DNA of 64,000 bases from Methanomicrobia archaeon (GCA_030603445.1 JAUVXU010000007.1:1-64000), one strand, 5' to 3'. Positions 54,129 through 62,942 are shown, counted from the first letter of the stretch. Program-made: numbers and translations. The notes: a model not told the origin generated them from the letters alone.

Positions 54129-56180
54129 ATGAAGTATGACAATATTCTTACGACTTGCCCATATTGTGGATGTGGTTGCAAATATTATATTCAAGTCATC
54201 AACGGAGTTGCAAAAGGTGTTATGCCATGTAAGGAAGACCCCGTTAGTGAGGGCAAATTATGTATTAAAGGATGGAACGTTGTTGACTTTGTATATAGTG
54301 AAGGTAGACTTACAAAACCTCTTATTAAGGAAAATGGTAAATTTCGTGAAGCGTCATGGGATGAGGCATATAATTTAATTGTTTCTAAATTTAAGAAGAT
54401 AAAGGAGCAGCATGGTCCACAGGCATTTGGCCTGTTATCTTCTGCCAAGACGACTAACGAAGAGAACTACCTCATGCAGAAGTTTGCGCGCAGCATAATT
54501 GTTACCAATAATGTTGATCACTGTGCTCGCTTATGTCATGCATCTACGGTTGCAGGTCTTGCAGCAGCATTCGGGAGCGGGGCAATGACTAATAGCATAC
54601 CTGAATTTGAAGATGCCGACTGTTTCTTGATAACAGGGTCAAATACAACAGAGCAACATCCGCTTATTGGTTCACGCATCCTTCGTGCAAAGGAGAGGGG
54701 AGCAAAGATAATTCTTGTAGATCCCAGATTGATACAATTAGCAAAGTTTGCTGATATTCACTTAAGACAAAAGCCAGGAACCGATGTGGCATGGCTCAAT
54801 GGACTCATGTACGTCATAATAAAAGATGGTTTAGTCGATGAGGAGTTTGTGAAAAATCGCACCGAAAACTACGAGAAATTAAAAAAAGAAGTGATGAACT
54901 ACCCACCTGAAAAGGTGGAGGAGATAACAGGTGTCCCAAAAGAAGATATAATCTCTGCGGCCCATATATTTGGCAATGCCAAGACTGCTTCTATAATTTA
55001 TAGCATGGGTATCACTCAACACACAACAGGAGTTGATAACGTGAAGTCTTGCGCAAATCTTGCCATGATAACAGGAAATATGGGCAAGGCATGTACAGGT
55101 GTAAACCCACTAAGGGGACAAAACAATGTACAAGGCGCATGCGATCTTGGGGCACTTCCAAATGTGTTTCCTGGCTACCAGGCAGTGGCAAATGGAGAAT
55201 TTAGGGAAAAATTCGAGAAAGCCTGGAAAATGGATGATAAAATTCCAGAAAACGTTGGGTTAACTGTAGTAGAGATGACAAACGAAGCCCATGCTGGAAA
55301 TATCAAGTGCCTATATATTATGGGCGAAAATCCAATGGTATCAGATCCGGATATTAATCATGTTAAAGAGAGTTTGGAATCGTTGGATTTTCTTGTGGTG
55401 CAGGACATATTCCTCACCGAGACCGCCGAGCTTGCCGATGTAGTCCTTCCTGGAACATCGTTCCTTGAGAAGGATGGCACATTTACCGGAACTGATCGCA
55501 GGGTTCAAAGGGTGCGCAAGGCTATTGAACCTTTAGGAGAATCCAAACCAGATTGGCTTATTATATCCGAACTTGCTAGCAGGATGGGATCATCAGCCTT
55601 TGAATATAACTCGCCAAAGGAAATACAAGACGAGATTGCTTCATTAACGCCGCTTTACGGGGGGATATCCTATGAGCGACTAGATGATCTCGGGTATTTA
55701 CAATGGCCTTGCTTAGACAAAGATCATAAAGGGACCGTATTTTTACACAAAGGTAAATTTACCAGAGGCCTTGGATGTTTCTTTCCTATAACGTATAAAC
55801 CACCAGCTGAGCTTCCAGACAAAGAATACCCTTTTACTTTGACAACCGGGCGAATATTGTTCCATTTTCATACTGGAACGATGACGCGCTGTGTGCCAAA
55901 GCTTGACAAAGAGGTGCCAACTGGATACGTTGAGATACATCCTGTCGATGCTGATAGGCTAGGAATCAAAGATGGTGAAATTATAAAAGTAAGCACAAGA
56001 AGAGGAACAATTAATATTCCCGCATACATCACAAGAAAAGTTCCAGAAAAAATAGTGTTTATACCGTTCCACTTCAAAGAATGTGCTGCAAATATTTTAA
56101 CAAATCCTGCACTAGACCCAATAGCAAAGATACCTGAATTAAAAGTCTGTGCCTGTAAAGTAGAGTCAATAGGTGAATAA
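54129..56180 (+). CDS. fdhA: Formate dehydrogenase alpha subunit, cysteine type
   Basis: 683 residues, the full catalytic subunit. [4Fe-4S] motif C-P-Y-C-G-C-G-C ... C (Cys10, 13, 17, 45); the molybdenum ligand is Cys136 in V-D-H-C-A-R-L-C-H, with His137, so it uses Cys and not selenocysteine; R-G-Q-N-N-V-Q-G-A-C-D near 335 binds formate/pterin; the C-terminal molydopterin domain has T-T-G-R-I-L-F-H-F-H-T-G-T-M-T. Molybdenum or tungsten cannot be told apart. mobA and fdhD directly downstream support a molybdopterin enzyme. Electrons should pass through the two Fe-S proteins to HdrA. Confidence 0.95.
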   Translation: MKYDNILTTCPYCGCGCKYYIQVINGVAKGVMPCKEDPVSEGKLCIKGWNVVDFVYSEGRLTKPLIKENGKFREASWDEAYNLIVSKFKKIKEQHGPQAFGLLSSAKTTNEENYLMQKFARSIIVTNNVDHCARLCHASTVAGLAAAFGSGAMTNSIPEFEDADCFLITGSNTTEQHPLIGSRILRAKERGAKIILVDPRLIQLAKFADIHLRQKPGTDVAWLNGLMYVIIKDGLVDEEFVKNRTENYEKLKKEVMNYPPEKVEEITGVPKEDIISAAHIFGNAKTASIIYSMGITQHTTGVDNVKSCANLAMITGNMGKACTGVNPLRGQNNVQGACDLGALPNVFPGYQAVANGEFREKFEKAWKMDDKIPENVGLTVVEMTNEAHAGNIKCLYIMGENPMVSDPDINHVKESLESLDFLVVQDIFLTETAELADVVLPGTSFLEKDGTFTGTDRRVQRVRKAIEPLGESKPDWLIISELASRMGSSAFEYNSPKEIQDEIASLTPLYGGISYERLDDLGYLQWPCLDKDHKGTVFLHKGKFTRGLGCFFPITYKPPAELPDKEYPFTLTTGRILFHFHTGTMTRCVPKLDKEVPTGYVEIHPVDADRLGIKDGEIIKVSTRRGTINIPAYITRKVPEKIVFIPFHFKECAANILTNPALDPIAKIPELKVCACKVESIGE

Positions 56181-56181
56181 G

Positions 56182-57009
56182 ATGAAGATACTAAATAAAC
56201 CAGATATGATGATGATAGTAGCGGTGTTGGCAGGTACAATTAGTACATGGTACCTCAACAATGAATTAGAATTAGGCGCTGTCGTGGCTTCAGCAATAGT
56301 TGGACTTATCGGAGGGGCCTTGTTTAATAAATATTCTCCACAGATTTTTTGTGGATCTTTTGTGGGAATGTGTTCAATGATAGTTATTTTTAACATCTAT
56401 TATACACTTCTATTTGGATTTGTGGCAGGGCTAATATACGTGGCCTGGAAGGGATACTTCTATGGGCATGGAGGTAAATTAGGAACAACTGCGTTTATGG
56501 CCGTTCTTTTTTCCTTAATATTAGTTGCATTAGCAGGCAAAGACTATCAGGCAGTTAGCCATGCAGCTGTAGAGTCCCTGACAGTTAGCTGGTTCTTGCT
56601 AGTTTTAGTTGTAGGGGTCGTAGCCTCTGTAGCAACATATTACATGAGAAAGGATGTCTTCATAAGGCTGTTTTCTAACAAGTGTGCAGACGCTGTTTTA
56701 GGGTCTGCAACAATTGGACTAATAGCAGGACTGATATTCCCGGAGATCTCAGTAACATATGGCGCCACACTGTCTTTTGTAGCATACTCTGCTTCCTTTG
56801 CCGGAATGACAGCTTATCCACGTATTTTTGATAGCGTTTTGCATTATGCAGTCGCTGGTGTGTTCGTGGCCATACTATATACTGCTACTGTGGATTTGGT
56901 TCCCGGTGGCGGAGGAAAGCTTGGGACTATAGGTTTTACCTCTGTGATAATAACAAAATATATCTTTGAGCATTATAGGGAAGTACGATCCAATACTTGT
57001 GAATCATAG
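56182..57009 (+). CDS. Internally duplicated polytopic membrane protein in the fdh operon
   Basis: 275 residues from ATG 56182, five bases after aggtga. Eight or so membrane helices. Two halves are similar: A-S-A-I-V-G-L-I-G-G-A-L-F (36-48) with G-S-A-T-I-G-L-I-A-G-L-I-F (174-186), then G-S-F-V-G-M with A-S-F-A-G-M-T, and G-G-K-L-G-T-T-A-F (97-105) with G-G-K-L-G-T-I-G-F (244-252). No known formate channel (FocA) motif is present. Location directly after fdhA suggests a formate/proton-related transporter or membrane anchor for the FDH-Hdr complex, as inference only. Confidence 0.65.
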   Translation: MKILNKPDMMMIVAVLAGTISTWYLNNELELGAVVASAIVGLIGGALFNKYSPQIFCGSFVGMCSMIVIFNIYYTLLFGFVAGLIYVAWKGYFYGHGGKLGTTAFMAVLFSLILVALAGKDYQAVSHAAVESLTVSWFLLVLVVGVVASVATYYMRKDVFIRLFSNKCADAVLGSATIGLIAGLIFPEISVTYGATLSFVAYSASFAGMTAYPRIFDSVLHYAVAGVFVAILYTATVDLVPGGGGKLGTIGFTSVIITKYIFEHYREVRSNTCES

Positions 57010-57558
57010 GTCAGTTGGCCTATTGATGTTCTTGAACATCGATGCTTTAATGAATCCCTGTTCTATTAGGGATTCTATCCCTACTTTTTTTACATCAAAA
57101 TGATCGTAGATAGAAGATATCTTAAAATTCTCATTAAGAATGTTGTATTCTAACAAGGAGATTACCTTTTTAGAATAAATTGCACACAATGGTTCTAGAT
57201 TTCCATTTCTCCAAGATGGAACAACTATATCGTTTTTCATCTTGTCAAGATAGGAGACAAATACACGTGTTATATTTGGCATATCACACCCAACTATAAA
57301 CATACGTTTGTATTTTGCGTGTTTTAGCGCAGAATAGATTCCCCCTATCGGGCCCAAATCAAGGTAGTCGTCATTGTTTGAGTGCTCAGAGTACGATGCC
57401 GCATCTTTTTTCCCGCATTGTATAAATATGTCGTCTGTCATTGGAAGGAGCTTATCATACGCGTGCCTGTAAAGGGGAATTCCTTTATACATGTGGAATG
57501 ATTTATCCTTGCCAAACCTCCTCGAATATCCTCCACAAAGTATTGCTATGCTCAACAT
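57004..57558 (-). CDS. mobA: Molybdenum cofactor guanylyltransferase MobA
   Basis: 184 residues. L-C-G-G-Y-S-R-R-F-G-K-D-K is the nucleotide-binding loop, G-C-D-M-P the metal site and R-N-G-N-L-E-P-L-C-A-I-Y the pterin part, all standard MobA. It makes the dinucleotide form of the cofactor used by formate dehydrogenase. Convergent with the membrane-protein gene (6-base overlap) and seven bases from fdhD upstream. Confidence 0.93.
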   Translation of the reverse strand: MLSIAILCGGYSRRFGKDKSFHMYKGIPLYRHAYDKLLPMTDDIFIQCGKKDAASYSEHSNNDDYLDLGPIGGIYSALKHAKYKRMFIVGCDMPNITRVFVSYLDKMKNDIVVPSWRNGNLEPLCAIYSKKVISLLEYNILNENFKISSIYDHFDVKKVGIESLIEQGFIKASMFKNINRPTDL

Positions 57559-57564
57559 TGTGAT

Positions 57565-58239
57565 TCATCCTGTGTATATTGTAAAACGTTTTTCCCGTGA
57601 GAAACCTATAATCGTAATCCCCTCATCTTTTGCTTTTACAATGGATTCATAGAATGGGGGGGCTTTTGAGATAATATAAGGAATGTTAAGTGCTATGGCC
57701 TTTTCCACAGTTCGTTGTGATATGCGCCCAGTAGTATATAATATCTTATCAGAAAGAGGGATTTCTTCTATTATGCATTTCCCGCATGCTTTGTCAATGG
57801 CATTAAATCTGCCAATATCATAACCTTGTTTTATTTGTGTGCCATCAGACGCGAATATAAATGCATAGTGAAAAGCTCCAGTTAGTAGAAAGAGGGGGGT
57901 GTTATTTGTGACATATCTATTGATGGAGTAGATTGTTTTTGCAGAAGGGCGATGCATCTTGATTTTTGGGGACGTATATTTTCCATTATTTACAACAACC
58001 TTTGCATAGATTGTCTCATTTTCTTTTCTTATTACAATATCTCTAATATTTTCTGCTTTACTAATAATGCCTATTGAGGCAAGATGACCAGTAATAAATT
58101 CTGTTATTTCTTCAGGGGTCATGTAGGTAGTTAAATTATATTTATCACAGGAAAGTTCTAGTTTTTGCTCATGTGCAATATCATCATTTACCTTGTAACA
58201 TTTGTCTAATTTCCATTGGGTCACAGGTATTTTTTCCAT
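57565..58239 (-). CDS. fdhD: FdhD-like sulfurtransferase without the CxxC pair
   Basis: 224 residues from the ATG at 58239; an ATG 24 codons earlier exists but lies near the promoter of the divergent gene. FdhD blocks are clear: L-L-T-G-A-F-H-Y-A, Y-D-I-G-R-F-N-A-I-D-K, T-T-G-R-I-S and K-A-P-P-F. FdhD passes sulfur from IscS to FDH cofactor using a cysteine pair before the first block; the corresponding stretch here, K-M-H-R-P-S-A-K-T-I-Y, has none. It may use a different mechanism or be a cofactor-binding chaperone. Next to mobA and downstream of FDH. Confidence 0.82.
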   Translation of the reverse strand: MEKIPVTQWKLDKCYKVNDDIAHEQKLELSCDKYNLTTYMTPEEITEFITGHLASIGIISKAENIRDIVIRKENETIYAKVVVNNGKYTSPKIKMHRPSAKTIYSINRYVTNNTPLFLLTGAFHYAFIFASDGTQIKQGYDIGRFNAIDKACGKCIIEEIPLSDKILYTTGRISQRTVEKAIALNIPYIISKAPPFYESIVKAKDEGITIIGFSREKRFTIYTG

Positions 58240-58314
58240 TATGCTACAAATGTTAATTACTTCTTTTATATATTTTCCAATAAAGCTTATAAATGATAGT
58301 TGTAAAATCACTTT

Positions 58315-58965
58315 GTGACAGAATCAATTGATAGATCTTTTATTATTCAGCAAGCGAAACAATATTTCAATGATGCAAAACCTACTCACGATTGGTGTCA
58401 TGTAGTGCGCGTGCATGCATTATGTATGCATATTGGTCTTGTGGAAAATGCAGATATGGATATTTTGTCATGTGCTGCATATCTTCATGACATAGGCCGA
58501 ATTTTTGAAGAACAAGACGCTTCAGTATGCCACGCGGAAAAGGGAGCGGAGATAGCGCATGAGATTCTTTTGAAAGCGAATGCATATTCAACAGAATTTA
58601 TAGAATCAGTGCTTCATTGTATATTGGCCCATAGATTCAGGAATAATAATGTCCCAACGTCTATAGAAGCTAAAATATTGTATGATGCGGATAAGTTGGA
58701 TGCGATTGGCGCTATCGGTATTGCGAGGGCATACTCATATGCAGGAGAACATAATCAACAGCTTGTGACAAGCTTTGATAGCTTTTCTGAAGATCTTACT
58801 ATAGATCATAATACTCACTCCCCAGTTAAGGAATATAATGTAAAATTATCGAAAATAAGGGATAAAATGCTGACTGATGAAGGAAAACGTATAGCCAAGG
58901 GGCGTGATACATTTATGCGTCTATATTTTAGTAGATTACAAGATGAGATAGAGGGCGTGTTATAG
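58315..58965 (+). CDS. HD-domain phosphohydrolase
   Basis: 216 residues from a GTG. Metal motif H-D-W-C-H-V near 25, then L-H-D-I-G-R (His58, Asp59) and D-A-D-K-L-D-A-I near 123 make a metal-dependent HD hydrolase of the YedJ/metal-dependent-phosphohydrolase type. Substrate unknown; probably a nucleotide or cyclic nucleotide. Divergent from fdhD with only 75 bases between the starts. Confidence 0.87.
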   Translation: MTESIDRSFIIQQAKQYFNDAKPTHDWCHVVRVHALCMHIGLVENADMDILSCAAYLHDIGRIFEEQDASVCHAEKGAEIAHEILLKANAYSTEFIESVLHCILAHRFRNNNVPTSIEAKILYDADKLDAIGAIGIARAYSYAGEHNQQLVTSFDSFSEDLTIDHNTHSPVKEYNVKLSKIRDKMLTDEGKRIAKGRDTFMRLYFSRLQDEIEGVL

Positions 58966-58967
58966 TT

Positions 58968-59720
58968 ATGCGCAGAGACAGATATTATAAGATTTATAGG
59001 CGCCTAGAATCAGTAAAAGATATTCCTCATGTGGCGAAGAAGTATGAGGTAGATGACGATATTTTGTATAGTATCCTTTCCCAAAAAATAGTAAGAATGA
59101 CCAAGAAGGATTTCCATATAGTGGCCCGGCAAAGCGCCGCTATGTTGAGGGAATGGAATAGGGGAAAATCATTGTTACAAATAGCCGAGGAACGTAAATT
59201 TTCTCCAGTGCTCATTTCTTCATTTATTTTAAAGGAAAACGGCTTATCAAAGAGGGATTTCAAACAATACATATCACAGCCAGATATAATCAAGAATAAA
59301 CGTTTGAAGAATGAAATAATAGATGCGTTAAATGCTGATTTTATTTATTCTCCTTCTGGTTCAGACAGCCAAAGGGAGCGGGGAATATCTTGTGAGTGTC
59401 GTATGCAGGAATGGCTTGATATTGCGTCTATCTCTTATATGACTGAGGATGATTCAAGAAAAATGGGTAGGGAGAAAACCCCTGATTTTCTTTTTCATGA
59501 CGGGCAGATACTTCTTGGGAAAAAGGCGTATTGGTTTGAAAGCAAGGGTAGCTTTGGATCACCATACCAAGCGAAATCCGATTATAATAAACAACTCAAA
59601 CATTATGTAGATTTGTTTGGTCCAGGTATAGTTGCCTACTGGCCTGGTTTCGTGGATGATATTTCACTTAGTAGTGATATTATTATCGTTGACAAAACAT
59701 TTTTTGAAAAAAACAAATAG
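58968..59720 (+). CDS. TPD-domain nuclease-like protein (CDIN1/C15orf41 homologue)
   Basis: 250 residues. Helical/HTH-like first half; near residue 168 the family's namesake T-P-D-F-L-F and, later, Y-W-F-E-S-K-G-S-F-G form the Asp and Glu-x-Lys of a PD-(D/E)xK nuclease. This is an archaeal homologue of the human protein altered in congenital dyserythropoietic anaemia; its substrate is unknown, with a presumed role in chromatin/replication or DNA repair. It lies two bases after the HD gene, in the same transcript. Confidence 0.83.
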   Translation: MRRDRYYKIYRRLESVKDIPHVAKKYEVDDDILYSILSQKIVRMTKKDFHIVARQSAAMLREWNRGKSLLQIAEERKFSPVLISSFILKENGLSKRDFKQYISQPDIIKNKRLKNEIIDALNADFIYSPSGSDSQRERGISCECRMQEWLDIASISYMTEDDSRKMGREKTPDFLFHDGQILLGKKAYWFESKGSFGSPYQAKSDYNKQLKHYVDLFGPGIVAYWPGFVDDISLSSDIIIVDKTFFEKNK

Positions 59721-59848
59721 TTCAAGGAACTACATATTTGTATTGAACACCAATATTTTATCTATTTTTATGATATTATTACCGATAAATTTAAATAGTA
59801 TTGATGAGCAATATTATATACATTCGTTTAGCCTCCCCTCAAATAGGT

Positions 59849-59883
59849 GATAGGAGAATCCCCTCAGTTTCTCCTATCTTTTT
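59849..59883 (+). terminator. Perfect 10-base hairpin plus T-run
   Basis: gataggagaa and ttctcctatc pair perfectly around a ten-base loop and are followed by five T residues. It separates the TPD gene from a tiny gene that begins 22 bases later. Terminator of the HD/TPD transcript, or a leader hairpin controlling the small gene. Confidence 0.6.
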
Positions 59884-59904
59884 AAAAATGGCATGGTGAA
59901 AAAC

Positions 59905-60045
59905 ATGAAAAACATAGAAATAAAAAATTGTGAAGAAGAATTATATGAAAAGGCGTGGGACATGCGCCTTAAAATAAAGGCAAAATCATGGGCAGATTTT
60001 CTTGAGAGAGCAGTGGATTTGGTAGAAGGAACAAAAACCGTATAA
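59905..60045 (+). CDS. 46-residue RHH-like small protein
   Basis: 46 residues; ATG 59905 is five bases from ggtga, better spaced than the ATG twelve bases upstream. The sequence begins with one short strand (I-E-I-K-N-C), then two helices (E-L-Y-E-K-A-W-D-M-R and W-A-D-F-L-E-R-A-V-D-L-V-E), the outline of a ribbon-helix-helix antitoxin-like DNA-binding protein. No toxin gene adjoins. Confidence rests on good ribosome-binding site and codon use. Confidence 0.55.
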   Translation: MKNIEIKNCEEELYEKAWDMRLKIKAKSWADFLERAVDLVEGTKTV

Positions 60046-60067
60046 ACTTTTTTGTCACTTTAGCTAT

Positions 60068-61597
60068 ATGAAGCGATTATCTCTTTATGATGTTGCTAGC
60101 ATTATTATTATTTTTATCTTTATTATTTTAACAATCTACAGAAGATCGATTTTTCCTATTTTTGTAGATATGTATTATCACCTAGCCGTAATGCTGTCCT
60201 TTGACTATGCAGGTGGCATAGTACTGCATGATTTTTTACAATACTCACCTTTTGGGCGACCGCATATTTATCCCCCTTTTCTGCACCTCTTAATGCTTAT
60301 ACCATATAAGATGGGCTGTTCTGTTCTAAATATCGGCAAGTTTTTCAGTGCTGTTTTATATCCTATGACACTTTTGACGCTTTGGTTTGTTGTGCGAGAG
60401 CTTTTCTCACGCAAAGCTGCTTTTTTTTCATTGTTATTTATTATTTCCTCGTGGACGTTTTATGAGTCTACCGCTATAGTCACCGCGTCTGCACTTTCAA
60501 TAGTTTTGTCTTTTTGGGCATATTATTTTGTCTACAAGAGGCGCTTCATCGCTGCTACTATTATGTTGACGTTTTCACTATATTCACATTTGAGCATGCC
60601 ACACCTTCTTGTAATGCCGCTGATAATATGGGCTATTTTTGATGCAGTATATCGGCGAAAGATAATATATGCTGTTTTAGTATCATATCTACTTTATACT
60701 CCTTGGGCGCTTCATATATTTCTTAATCGAGAACATTTTCATACGTTGCATTTTTCAGCTTCATATAGTGTTGATGTCGTGCTTTTATTATTTGCATTAG
60801 TGGGGGCGTACGTATCTCTTTCTTCAATGCGTTTCAAAGGGAAACACTATATTCTTCCTTTCGCTATTTTGGTAGGAATGATGCCAATTCTTTTTTCATA
60901 CACTCAACGCTTTTGGTTTCATTCAAAAATCCCGCTAGCAGTGCTTGCAGGACTGGCATTGTCACATTTATCCATTTATTTGAAAAATAGATCTAAAAAT
61001 GCTTTTCCAGTATTGGCTGTATCTACATTAGCAATTACTTACCTTCTCCTTTTTCATAATGTTGTGTACACATCTCCTCAACAACATCAACCCAACGAAA
61101 TGATAGATGGCGGAATTAATGTGAAAGACACCACTCTTGAATGGCTGCTTGATAGTTCCTCACGTATGCGTCCTAATCTTATTTCCCCTCATACATTACA
61201 GCTTATGGAAACTATTATTGCTACAACATCTTCGGATGATATCATCGCTGTTAAGAATGGGCCATTTGGTTGCATGATAACTACGTTTACAGGAAGGGCA
61301 ACTACAAACGGCATGTTCAATGAAATTCAGCCAAATGTTGCTAATTTGCATAAGGTGCCTGTGAAAGCTTATGTTTTTGAAGGCCCAATCCCAGTACAGT
61401 TTCCGAACAGTGATGTGTACCGTTTTGGGAAAAATACCCTTATAGTAAGGAATAATCCATTAGAAGTTTCAAAATGTTCAATCTCTTCCTCTGCTTTTAA
61501 CGAAATTATGGCTTTAGGGATAATATTGTTTGGATTTTTACTTACCATTGGAGATCTTATTGGATTTAGACGTATATGCGATAAGTTTGTAAAGTAG
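60068..61597 (+). CDS. GT-C-fold membrane glycosyltransferase-like protein
   Basis: 509 residues with about ten or eleven membrane helices, starting at residue 8. After the first helix the loop contains F-V-D-M-Y-Y-H-L (Asp-x-x-x-His), typical of the catalytic aspartate of GT-C enzymes (PMT/AglB/ArnT), and Y-P-P-F-L-H. The extracytoplasmic C-terminal part (375-480) is soluble, and a last helix sits at the end. It would transfer a sugar from a lipid carrier to a surface acceptor. Which sugar or acceptor is not known. It runs into the convergent speB gene by 60 bases. Confidence 0.72.
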   Translation: MKRLSLYDVASIIIIFIFIILTIYRRSIFPIFVDMYYHLAVMLSFDYAGGIVLHDFLQYSPFGRPHIYPPFLHLLMLIPYKMGCSVLNIGKFFSAVLYPMTLLTLWFVVRELFSRKAAFFSLLFIISSWTFYESTAIVTASALSIVLSFWAYYFVYKRRFIAATIMLTFSLYSHLSMPHLLVMPLIIWAIFDAVYRRKIIYAVLVSYLLYTPWALHIFLNREHFHTLHFSASYSVDVVLLLFALVGAYVSLSSMRFKGKHYILPFAILVGMMPILFSYTQRFWFHSKIPLAVLAGLALSHLSIYLKNRSKNAFPVLAVSTLAITYLLLFHNVVYTSPQQHQPNEMIDGGINVKDTTLEWLLDSSSRMRPNLISPHTLQLMETIIATTSSDDIIAVKNGPFGCMITTFTGRATTNGMFNEIQPNVANLHKVPVKAYVFEGPIPVQFPNSDVYRFGKNTLIVRNNPLEVSKCSISSSAFNEIMALGIILFGFLLTIGDLIGFRRICDKFVK

Positions 61598-62395
61598 CTT
61601 TGCAGCGGCCAAGGCACTTGCATCTGGGGATCTGGAACAAAGTTCTACAATATCAAATCCAACAACGGTGTTGGAGTCTATTATCTTTTTGAGAAGTATG
61701 GTCATATCATTAAAAGATATTCCTCCTGGCACCGGATTGCCCACGTTAATATAACCTTCTAGCACATCAAGATCGATTGTTATATACAATTTTTTATTCT
61801 TTGGAGGAGAAAAAGAAGAAAGTTCTGATGGGTGTACTAATTGTATCTTGTGCTTGTTTGCATATTCGTACTCGTTTTTTGAACTTTCTCGTACACCAAT
61901 GACTGCACAATCTATTCCCTTTTCGTGAATGCGTCGCATCACACAGGAGTGGGAGAGGGATAAGCCCATATAGTCATTGCGTAAATCTGGGTGAGCGTCA
62001 AATGAAATTACAAAATCTGGTTGAAGTTCTTTTACAAGAGGAAACGTAATGGAGTGTTCGCCACCAAGCCCGATCCAGATGGGGCCATGTGGAATGTGTG
62101 AAGCAGTACTAGCTATCCTTTCAAACGTTTTTGATGGGGAACCTGGAACACAATCAACATCTCCTATATCATATACTGTGATTGTAGAAAGATCTACTGC
62201 AGTCTCTATATCGAAAAGTTCAAGTTCAAAAGTAGCATTGCGAATGCTTGTAGGCCCATATCTGGCGCCAGTATGTCCAGTTTGTGTGCCATCAAACGGT
62301 ATTCCCAATAGAATGTATGATGCCTCATCAATAGATGGAGATTTTAGTGGGATACAATTCTTTTTGAATGTGTAAAATGTAAGGTCTTCTGTCAT
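61538..62395 (-). CDS. speB: Agmatinase
   Basis: 285 residues. Ureohydrolase metal motifs are all present: G-L-G-G-E-H-S-I-T, S-F-D-A-H-P-D-L-R, and T-I-D-L-D-V-L with E-G-Y following. Converts agmatine to putrescine and urea. It follows the aIF5A gene with a one-base overlap, and arginine decarboxylase (agmatine supplier) lies on the other side; a coherent spermidine/hypusine neighbourhood. The start at 62395 is fixed by that overlap. Confidence 0.93.
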   Translation of the reverse strand: MTEDLTFYTFKKNCIPLKSPSIDEASYILLGIPFDGTQTGHTGARYGPTSIRNATFELELFDIETAVDLSTITVYDIGDVDCVPGSPSKTFERIASTASHIPHGPIWIGLGGEHSITFPLVKELQPDFVISFDAHPDLRNDYMGLSLSHSCVMRRIHEKGIDCAVIGVRESSKNEYEYANKHKIQLVHPSELSSFSPPKNKKLYITIDLDVLEGYINVGNPVPGGISFNDMTILLKKIIDSNTVVGFDIVELCSRSPDASALAAAKLLYKLIAYTSKSNKISNGK

Positions 62396-62793
62396 CAGGA
62401 CCCCTTTACACGTAAAATTTTCATCCGTCCCATGGTTTCCATATATTCTACTTGTACTCCTTCCTGGATGTCGCCTTCTATGTCATCATTAATGGGCAGT
62501 TCATAATATTCATATGTTGTCATATCCATTATTTGCACTGAAGATCCCATTATTGCAGTTACCATTCCACTTGCTTTGTCTATTATAGGTATATGGACCT
62601 TGGCATCTACTGGTTTAATAATGCTCTTTTTTTGATTATCAAAAATTCCTCTGGCGTCTATACGGGCCTTTGCAGACCCATGTTTTCCTGGTGAAGACGT
62701 CGAATATGCTATGATCTTACATGGTTCATCGTCAATGACAATATATCTTCCAATTTTTAATTGTCCTACTCTTTCTGGCTTAGTTGTACCCAT
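62395..62793 (-). CDS. eif5a: Translation factor aIF5A
   Basis: 132 residues from ATG 62793, which lies five bases behind aggtga; a GTG nine bases earlier is part of that site. N-terminal SH3-like domain with S-P-G-K-H-G-S-A-K, whose first Lys is the deoxyhypusine site, and a C-terminal OB fold. It relieves ribosomes stalled at proline-rich sequences. Operon with speB makes a direct link between the protein and the polyamine that modifies it. Confidence 0.95.
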   Translation of the reverse strand: MGTTKPERVGQLKIGRYIVIDDEPCKIIAYSTSSPGKHGSAKARIDARGIFDNQKKSIIKPVDAKVHIPIIDKASGMVTAIMGSSVQIMDMTTYEYYELPINDDIEGDIQEGVQVEYMETMGRMKILRVKGS

Positions 62794-62942
62794 TATTTTC
62801 ACCTGATAAGATATATACTAAAAAATATAATTTATAAAGTTATCTATATAATCTTACTTAAGTAAAACGTTCTATTGTTTCAATAAGTATTTGGATATAT
62901 CTGGCATATGCATTTTACGCATGGTGTCTTTTTATCCAAAAA

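Noticed and set aside
54500-54560. Selenocysteine in formate dehydrogenase
   Set aside because: The metal-ligand codon is tgt (Cys136), not tga, and no SECIS-like hairpin was needed or seen.
44044-56180. Benzoyl-CoA reductase (Bam) system
   Set aside because: Parts are similar in kind (AOR, ferredoxin, HdrD, fused HdrA, MvhD), but they are spread over two loci, the AOR-like protein lacks the Fe-S ligands and 200 residues, and no aromatic CoA pathway genes are present besides a distant PaaK-type ligase.
27939-56180. Methanogenesis gene cluster
   Set aside because: Hdr, MvhD, F420 and FDH-like proteins occur in many anaerobes; no mcr, mtr, mta or other specific gene lies in the window.
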